Positions 58,711 through 64,000 of a DNA stretch of 64,000 nt are shown here, one piece after another. The first letter of the stretch is position 1. Every line of letters begins with the position of its first letter. This DNA is from Palsa-295 sp963785585 (GTDB lineage Bacteria > Acidobacteriota > Terriglobia > Acidiferrales > UBA7541): NCBI GenBank assembly GCA_963785585.1, contig CAWAVW010000004.1, positions 2,604,001 to 2,668,000 on the forward strand, written 5' to 3'. The notes below the pieces were generated by a model that saw only the letters and a list, made by a program, of their open reading frames with translations, ran no database searches and was not told the DNA's origin. Position numbers and translations under genes: made by a program.

Positions 58711-61017
58711 CTACGGCAGCAACTGCACCCGCCGGATGACCAGCGTCCGGTCGCCGTCTCCGAGCGGTACGGCCGTGAGCGGCCGCGATTTCACCAGGAA
58801 GGAAGCCTCGAACGGCAAACTGTAGGTCTCGTCGATCGTAATCACTACGACCGGCTTTCCGGACGGCAACGTGAAACTCATCTCCACGCCCTTCGTGGGC
58901 ATGGTCGCGCACTCGTAGTGGTGCCACCCACTGAAATACTGCAGCATCCGCGCAGTCGGGACTTGGATCGTCTCCCCTTCCATCTTGACGTTCTCAATTC
59001 CCGAATCCGGCGGAAAGTACACCGCGGCGTCACTCGCGCCCCGCTCCGAGCGAATCAATGCGCGGAAAGCTCGCTTGCCGGACGCCTCCGATGATTCCAG
59101 AATCGTGAACGTCGGCGGCGCCATATCCAAGTGCGGCGCATCCGCAAGAAACGGAATTCCCTGCTCCCAAGGAAACAAGGTTCGGTCCTGGTGCCTGAAA
59201 TTCGTCGCGACTTTCACCGGTTCCGGTAATTTTCCCGAGCCAGGCCATATCGACCATTGAGCCTTTCCCGAGTCGGCGTCCTGAACGTACTCGATATTCA
59301 TGCTCTCCGGCGATTTCGCGGAATATGCGGGAGCAACAAAGGCGGCAAATGCCGCCAGCCCGAAAACCGTGAACGCGGCGCCGAGAACGGTGAAGCTCGA
59401 CAATCGCTTGACCGTTTTGTATCGCGCCACGATCGGAGCAAGGGGCGTGAGCAAAAAGCCCGCCTCTATGGCTACAACGACCAGACCGGGCGCGCCAAGG
59501 CACGGATACAAAAGAATCGTAAGAGATGCACCCAGCACTCCCGCAACTGCCAAAGGCAGCAGCGCCGCAAGGAATGCGCCCGAAGGCGATTCGTTTCTGC
59601 GTACACAAAGAGGGCTGGCCGACACGACCGCAACGCACACCGGGACCAACAGCAGGTAGCTCGCGCCCGGAGCATAGTGTGACGCGACGACGGCTAGAAT
59701 CGCCCAGCCGACCCACACGCCAGACCACAAGCCCCAGACCCCGGTCCGCTTCGCAAATATCAACGAGTACATCACCACCAACGCGACGGGGAGCGAAAAA
59801 AATGCGACCAGCGCCGGGAGTGGATGGGCAATCCAGTCCACGGGCTGGGCTCCTGTAAACGCCAGGACTCGCCGTAACACCAGCGCCAGGACGCCGACCG
59901 TGCCGAGCGTCAAGATCCAAAAAACGATTCCCCACAAAATTTCGGCGATTGAAATACGCTTCCAGTAAATCAACAGGCCACTTTCCAGGAGAAGCAGGAA
60001 AAACGCGGCCAAGGAAATTCGCAAATTCCAGTTGGCAGGCCAACAGATTGTCCAGCGATTGAAGACATCGAAGAAGACGGCCTCCGATTCCGGCGTGGAG
60101 CTCAAATCGGCATTCGCAAACGCGGAGGCCATTGCCAACCCATTGTTGCCGTGATCCTGCAGGCTTGCGGGGTTGGCGTTTTCAAAATTATCGAGCGGCG
60201 TGTGATAGTGCGGCTCGTCGCCGATGAAGGCAAAGTTGACTCCTTGATAGCCCTCGGCCTTGAATACGGTGAAGTCGGTGTCGTTCTCAAGCTGCTTGTA
60301 TGCGGTATAAAAAATCGAACTGGTCACCGGATGTTTAACGTTCGCGGCAAATAGGCGCATCACCCATTGGTTGGCGTTACCGGTTTCAAACATCAAACTT
60401 GGTCCGGACGTTCCGCGGTTGTCGATGTTAACGGCGGCGCGCACGTCCTTGGCCCAGGGATGTTGATCCACGAAGACGCGCGCGCCCAGCAAGCCGGCCT
60501 CTTCCCCGTCGTCAATCAGAATCACCACGGGGTGCCGTGGCGCCGGCCGCGCTTTCAGCGCACGCGCGATTTCCAGCACCGCCGCCGCTCCCACTCCATC
60601 GTCCGAAGCGCCTGGGCCGGCCGCTACCGAATCGTAATGCGCCGCGACGAGCACAGCCGCACCGGGCTCGGTGCCATCCAACCGCGCGACCACATTCTTC
60701 ACGCTGCCACAGTCGCCAAATTCATCGCACGAGAATCCGGTTTGGACGTTGGGGGCGTAGCCGATTTTGGCGAGTTCGTCGATGACCCGCGCTCGCACAA
60801 CGTCATTCTGAGGGCTGCCGCTGGGGTGAGGAATCGCATCGCCAACCAGGCGCCTGAGAACTTCGCGCGCACGGTCAGCCGAGAATTCTGTGGATGGCGC
60901 TGTCGTCGGTTTCGGCGGTGGCGGCTGCAGGGTTACCAGCGAAGCGAGAAATATGACTGCGATGATTGCGAGGGCGAGTAACGGACTGCCGGCGGGTCGT
61001 TGATGTTCGTTAGCCAA
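58711..61017 (-). CDS. M28-family aminopeptidase with membrane domain
   Basis: A 768-residue protein of the zinc peptidase M28 family. One N-terminal membrane helix (residues about 14-34) precedes the catalytic domain, whose zinc ligands are visible in AAHYDSVAAG, SDDGVGAAAV, DDGEEAGLLG, AVNIDNRG and HYHTPLDNF. A polytopic region of about eight helices follows (about residues 300-560), then a C-terminal beta domain. This resembles the large endoplasmic-reticulum metallopeptidase-like M28 proteins. TTG 61017 is the start, five bases after GGAGG; the frame is open to 61065 but that is less likely. Confidence 0.92.
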   Translation of the reverse strand: MANEHQRPAGSPLLALAIIAVIFLASLVTLQPPPPKPTTAPSTEFSADRAREVLRRLVGDAIPHPSGSPQNDVVRARVIDELAKIGYAPNVQTGFSCDEFGDCGSVKNVVARLDGTEPGAAVLVAAHYDSVAAGPGASDDGVGAAAVLEIARALKARPAPRHPVVILIDDGEEAGLLGARVFVDQHPWAKDVRAAVNIDNRGTSGPSLMFETGNANQWVMRLFAANVKHPVTSSIFYTAYKQLENDTDFTVFKAEGYQGVNFAFIGDEPHYHTPLDNFENANPASLQDHGNNGLAMASAFANADLSSTPESEAVFFDVFNRWTICWPANWNLRISLAAFFLLLLESGLLIYWKRISIAEILWGIVFWILTLGTVGVLALVLRRVLAFTGAQPVDWIAHPLPALVAFFSLPVALVVMYSLIFAKRTGVWGLWSGVWVGWAILAVVASHYAPGASYLLLVPVCVAVVSASPLCVRRNESPSGAFLAALLPLAVAGVLGASLTILLYPCLGAPGLVVVAIEAGFLLTPLAPIVARYKTVKRLSSFTVLGAAFTVFGLAAFAAFVAPAYSAKSPESMNIEYVQDADSGKAQWSIWPGSGKLPEPVKVATNFRHQDRTLFPWEQGIPFLADAPHLDMAPPTFTILESSEASGKRAFRALIRSERGASDAAVYFPPDSGIENVKMEGETIQVPTARMLQYFSGWHHYECATMPTKGVEMSFTLPSGKPVVVITIDETYSLPFEASFLVKSRPLTAVPLGDGDRTLVIRRVQLLP

Positions 61018-61398
61018 CCGTTCCTCCGCAGGCGACACTCTAGGCCGCGATTTCGTCCAAGTCAATAAGACACAAGTACTTCCCGCGACTCGCTACGGCG
61101 GCGCTTTTCCAGGTCGATGGCCACAGATCGTCGCCGGCACAGTACGTACAGCCGCTGGCCCGCATAGCTGGCTGAACCGCTACAGAGTGTAGAAATATCC
61201 GAAAAGCGCTCTTTACACTTCCCGCATGCCATGCTACTTTTCTCTCCCGTAACCGCCGTCCCGGAAAGCGCCAGGCGGAAGGGCCATTGATCGAATACCC
61301 TCCGAGATTTTTGTCTCGAAATTCCTCCAAAGAAAGTCCGATAAATTGAAGTTTCTTCAGGCACTTAGCGTGAAGAAGCGAATTGTGCGAGGGCACTG
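61018..61398. other. Intergenic region (381 bp) between the M28 peptidase and smc
   Basis: Divergent spacer that must hold promoters for the peptidase (minus) and smc (plus). It also contains the small Cys-rich minus-strand frame listed separately. No clear -35/-10 pair or RNA motif is recognised. Confidence 0.4.
61040..61232 (-). pseudogene. Possible frameshifted zinc-ribbon micro-gene
   Basis: From ATG 61232 a 56-residue frame begins MACGKCKERFSDISTLC. About 90 bases in, the next frame reads GCTYCAGDDLWPSTWKSAA and continues to a TAG at 61040. Joining the two frames gives CxxC plus CxxC, the usual four-Cys zinc-ribbon layout; neither frame alone does. This could be a frameshift mutation, a sequencing error or chance. 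A weak GGGAGAG lies 9-12 bases before the ATG. Confidence 0.3.
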
Positions 61399-64000
61399 GT
61401 GTTAAAACTTCGTAAGGTAGAGTTGCTGGGCTTCAAATCGTTCTGCGAGAAGACGCCCATCACCTTCAGCGGCACCGGCATTACCTGCATCGTCGGTCCG
61501 AACGGCTGCGGCAAGTCCAATGTGGTGGATGCGATCTCCTGGGTTCTGGGCGAGCAAAGCCACAAAATGCTGCGCGCCGAGCGAATGTCCGATTGCATCT
61601 TCAACGGCACCGCGAAGCGCCCACCGATGGGACTTTCCGAAGTCACGCTCACCCTCGTTGATCCGGAGCTATCGGAAGCCGTCACAACGGTGATCCACGC
61701 TGCGGAAGAAGAAATCCCGGCTGCGCCGGCAGGTCCCATGATCGTCGAACCCGCGAACGAGCGCTCGACGGAAGATGCCGCGCCAGCAACGACCGTCGAA
61801 GACGGATTTGTAGTCGTCGCGTCGCAGCAGGAATATTCGCAGGATGCATCCGTGGAAGAACCTGCCGAAACTTCGAAATTCAAGAAGAAGCGAGGCGCCG
61901 ACAAGCCCGCGATTGCGATGAAGCCTGGCGAAGTGGTCGTGGGCCGCCGGCTGTACCGTTCGGGCCAGAGCGAATATGTGATTAACGGCAGAGTCGCGCG
62001 TCTGCGCGACGTGCAGGAACTCTTCAGCGGCCTCGGCCTGGGGCCGGATAGTTACGCCATCATTGAGCAGGGCCGCATCGGCCAGATTCTCAATTCAAAA
62101 CCGATGGACCGCCGCGCCATCATCGAAGAAGCTGCCGGCATTACGATGTACAAGACGAAGCGGCGGCTTGCCGAAGCGAAACTCGAAGCTTCGAAGGTAA
62201 ATCTCTCGCGCATTCATGACATTCTCGTCGAGGTCGAAAAGCAACTCGCGTCGCTGAAGCGGCAAGCTTCGAAAGCCCGCCGTTACGCTGAACTCCGCGA
62301 ACAGATGCGCGGCTCGCTGCGCATCGTGCTTGCCAGCAAGGCGCAGCATCTGGATATCGAAGCAGCTCGTTTGGAAACGCTCCTGCGGGATATGGACGCG
62401 GCCGAAGAACGCGATGCCCGCTCCGTGCATGAATTGGAATCCGAGCAGGAACGGTTAAGCACGCGGACGTACGAACTGGACGCCGAGCTTCGCCAGACGC
62501 AGAACCTGCTTAGCCAAACAGCGCTCGATTTGGACCGGGCGGAAAACCGCATGACGTTTAATCGCGAGCAAGTGGCGCAGATTGCTGCCCGAGCGATGCG
62601 AGTGGCCGTCGAAGTCGAACAAGCCCAACGCCAGACGACCGAACTCGCCGCTCGCATGGCTGCGCACCGTGAATCCGTCACGGCTCTTCGCGAGCAAACC
62701 GCCCTGCTCGAAACGAGCTTGCGCGAAAGCACCGAACTTTCCGCCTCCGGTCTTTTGGAACAGAACCGCCTGGAAACCCGCATCGCCGAATTGCGAAAGC
62801 TCGCGGCCGCCCTTGTAGAGGACTCCGCGCGCCAACACGCCGAATCGTTGCAAGCCGACGAAGCGGCGCAGCGGCATACCGCCGCCGAGGAAGCGCGCTC
62901 GGCCGCTTTGCGCGCTATTGAAACCGAATGCGCGGAATTAACGGAGAAAGTGACGATCGCCGAGGCCACGTTTGCGCAGGCGGAATTACTCGCGCGTACG
63001 CTCGGGGATGCCGTGCGGGACGCTCGCTCTCAACTGGTCGACCTTCGCCGCAATCAAGTCGAATCGAGCCAACAACTCGAGAAAATGCGCCAGGAACTTT
63101 CTGCTGAGCGCGCGCGCCATTCCTCCATCGAACAAATTCTCAGCGAACGCGCGTACACCGCCGACGCTGTGCAGAAGCTTTTCAACGGCGAGGCGAATTC
63201 GGCCGAGGGTGGGTTCCGCGCCGTCGGTTTGCTCGCGGATTACGCCGAAGTGCAGGAGCAGTACGAAGGCGCGATCGAACAATTCCTTCGCGACGAGCTG
63301 GAATACGTTGTGGTCGAATCGTTTGACCACGCACGCGCCGGAATTTCGCTGCTGAGAGACGAAATGGGCGGACGCGCCACATTCTTCGTGGATTCCCTCA
63401 ACAAGCTGAACTTGCCGGCTCCCGAAGCCGACGGCTCGCTGCCCATGCCTGCGGGCGTCCTGGGGCGCCTGGATCGATTGGTCGATTTCCGCGATCCTTT
63501 GGGTCCTGCCGCGAAGCACTTCCTCACAAAGTTGCGGACGGCATACGTCGTCGAATCGGCGGCGATCGCCGAAGAAATGGCCAAGGAAAATCCGCACAGC
63601 TATTACCTGACTCCTGACGGCACGTGCTACCACGGTCGAATGGTTTCCGGCGGACGCGCCGGCGAAGCGGGGCCGCTCGCACTGAAACGCGAGCTGCGAC
63701 AACATGAAACCGAAGCGGCGCGATTGGAAATTTCGGTGAATGAGCGTCAAGTTGCGATGGCGCGACTGGACTCCGAAATCGCGGCGGGCGAAATCAAGGT
63801 TACATCCGCCAACGCGCGGCATATGGAGGCGGAAAAGGCTCTGGTTGCGGCGACGCTTCAGCAGGACCAGGCACGCGCCGAACTTCGCCGCGTTGAATCC
63901 CGCTTCGCCAGCGACCGCGAGGAAATCGCGCGGCTGCGCAGTCAGGCGGAGGCGGCGCGCGAACGTGCAGAAAAGGCTCGCGCCGAACACGCTCTGGCAA
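61399..64000 (+). CDS. smc: Chromosome segregation ATPase SMC, 3' end outside the window
   Basis: The frame is open from GTG 61399 (five bases after GAGGG) to the window edge, 867 codons, so the C-terminal head is missing. Walker A is GPNGCGKSN with Lys39, after LRKVELLGFKSF. The Q-loop region (WVLGEQSHKMLR) and RRLYRSGQSEYVING follow. A long coiled coil begins near residue 240. The hinge lies around residues 595-745 (GGFRAVGLLADYAEVQ). An insertion of about 70 residues, acidic and Ala/Pro-rich, lies in the N-terminal head at residues 91-176 where other SMCs have about 14. It should work with ScpA and ScpB, which are not in the window. Confidence 0.95.
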   Translation, partial: MLKLRKVELLGFKSFCEKTPITFSGTGITCIVGPNGCGKSNVVDAISWVLGEQSHKMLRAERMSDCIFNGTAKRPPMGLSEVTLTLVDPELSEAVTTVIHAAEEEIPAAPAGPMIVEPANERSTEDAAPATTVEDGFVVVASQQEYSQDASVEEPAETSKFKKKRGADKPAIAMKPGEVVVGRRLYRSGQSEYVINGRVARLRDVQELFSGLGLGPDSYAIIEQGRIGQILNSKPMDRRAIIEEAAGITMYKTKRRLAEAKLEASKVNLSRIHDILVEVEKQLASLKRQASKARRYAELREQMRGSLRIVLASKAQHLDIEAARLETLLRDMDAAEERDARSVHELESEQERLSTRTYELDAELRQTQNLLSQTALDLDRAENRMTFNREQVAQIAARAMRVAVEVEQAQRQTTELAARMAAHRESVTALREQTALLETSLRESTELSASGLLEQNRLETRIAELRKLAAALVEDSARQHAESLQADEAAQRHTAAEEARSAALRAIETECAELTEKVTIAEATFAQAELLARTLGDAVRDARSQLVDLRRNQVESSQQLEKMRQELSAERARHSSIEQILSERAYTADAVQKLFNGEANSAEGGFRAVGLLADYAEVQEQYEGAIEQFLRDELEYVVVESFDHARAGISLLRDEMGGRATFFVDSLNKLNLPAPEADGSLPMPAGVLGRLDRLVDFRDPLGPAAKHFLTKLRTAYVVESAAIAEEMAKENPHSYYLTPDGTCYHGRMVSGGRAGEAGPLALKRELRQHETEAARLEISVNERQVAMARLDSEIAAGEIKVTSANARHMEAEKALVAATLQQDQARAELRRVESRFASDREEIARLRSQAEAARERAEKARAEHALA

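Noticed and set aside
62986..63990. 334-codon open frame on the minus strand
   Set aside because: Antisense to the SMC coiled coil and hinge, which is a clear coding frame; composition is that of a shadow frame.
1..64000. CRISPR array, insertion sequence, prophage or attachment site
   Set aside because: No regularly spaced direct repeats, transposase, integrase, phage structural gene or target-site duplication was seen.

Overview
The window is an ordinary, gene-dense bacterial chromosome segment. It is GC-rich, with both strands used and no insertion sequence, prophage, CRISPR array or plasmid function visible. Gene content points to Acidobacteriota (Terriglobia or a close relative). The pointers are large secreted proteins with Ig-like, IPT-like and Asp-box repeats, a C-terminal hydrophobic tail with a Cys-Gly-rich motif, an HDOD regulator, an HdeD-type protein, a GH9 cellulase, and frequent GTG and TTG starts behind strong Shine-Dalgarno sites. 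The phylum is inferred from content only, because no rRNA gene is present.

Layout. 1-6.3 kb: the 3' part of aconitase, a zinc-ribbon membrane protein and a large Asp-box repeat exoprotein. 6.4-12 kb: an HDOD regulator with a degenerate receiver, a DUF4126 membrane protein, an AsmA-like protein and an orphan amino-acid-type binding protein. 12-13 kb: cspA with a terminator hairpin in its leader, followed by two overlapping small genes. 13-19 kb: HdeD, a GT-C-like membrane protein, a glutathione peroxidase and an Ig-repeat lipoprotein. 19-27 kb: a co-directional nitrogen-assimilation block, gltB, lysR, glnD. 27.5-31 kb: a tight three-gene operon of permuted ATP-grasp, alpha-E and transglutaminase proteins. 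31-41 kb: fasciclin, SppA, tRNA-Cys, a glyoxalase-fold/HTH divergent pair, an acyltransferase, Ig-like and FecR exoproteins, MscS and tRNA-Arg. 41-48 kb: GH9 endoglucanase, ABC exporter, PLD-family enzyme and a GH5-like hydrolase. 48-58 kb: a membrane-associated methyltransferase-like protein, GlsB, a KimA-like permease, GalT, YraN, two paralogous methyltransferases, a class III aminotransferase and CysS. 58-64 kb: a small secreted protein, an M28 peptidase and the 5' part of smc.

How the genes fit together. Central metabolism (acnA, gltB, galT, aminotransferase), nitrogen sensing (glnD with a LysR regulator), translation (cysS, tRNA-Cys, tRNA-Arg), chromosome maintenance (smc) and envelope or secreted functions dominate. 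The GH9 and GH5-like enzymes suggest plant or microbial polysaccharide breakdown.

No clear new defence or mobile system was found. The most interesting items are the cspA-linked small Tudor-like gene pair and its leader hairpin, the phosphorylation-dead receiver of the HDOD protein, a roughly 70-residue insertion in the SMC head, a C-terminal sorting-like tail on an exoprotein, the uncharacterised ATP-grasp/alpha-E/transglutaminase operon, and a possible frameshifted zinc-ribbon micro-gene beside smc.
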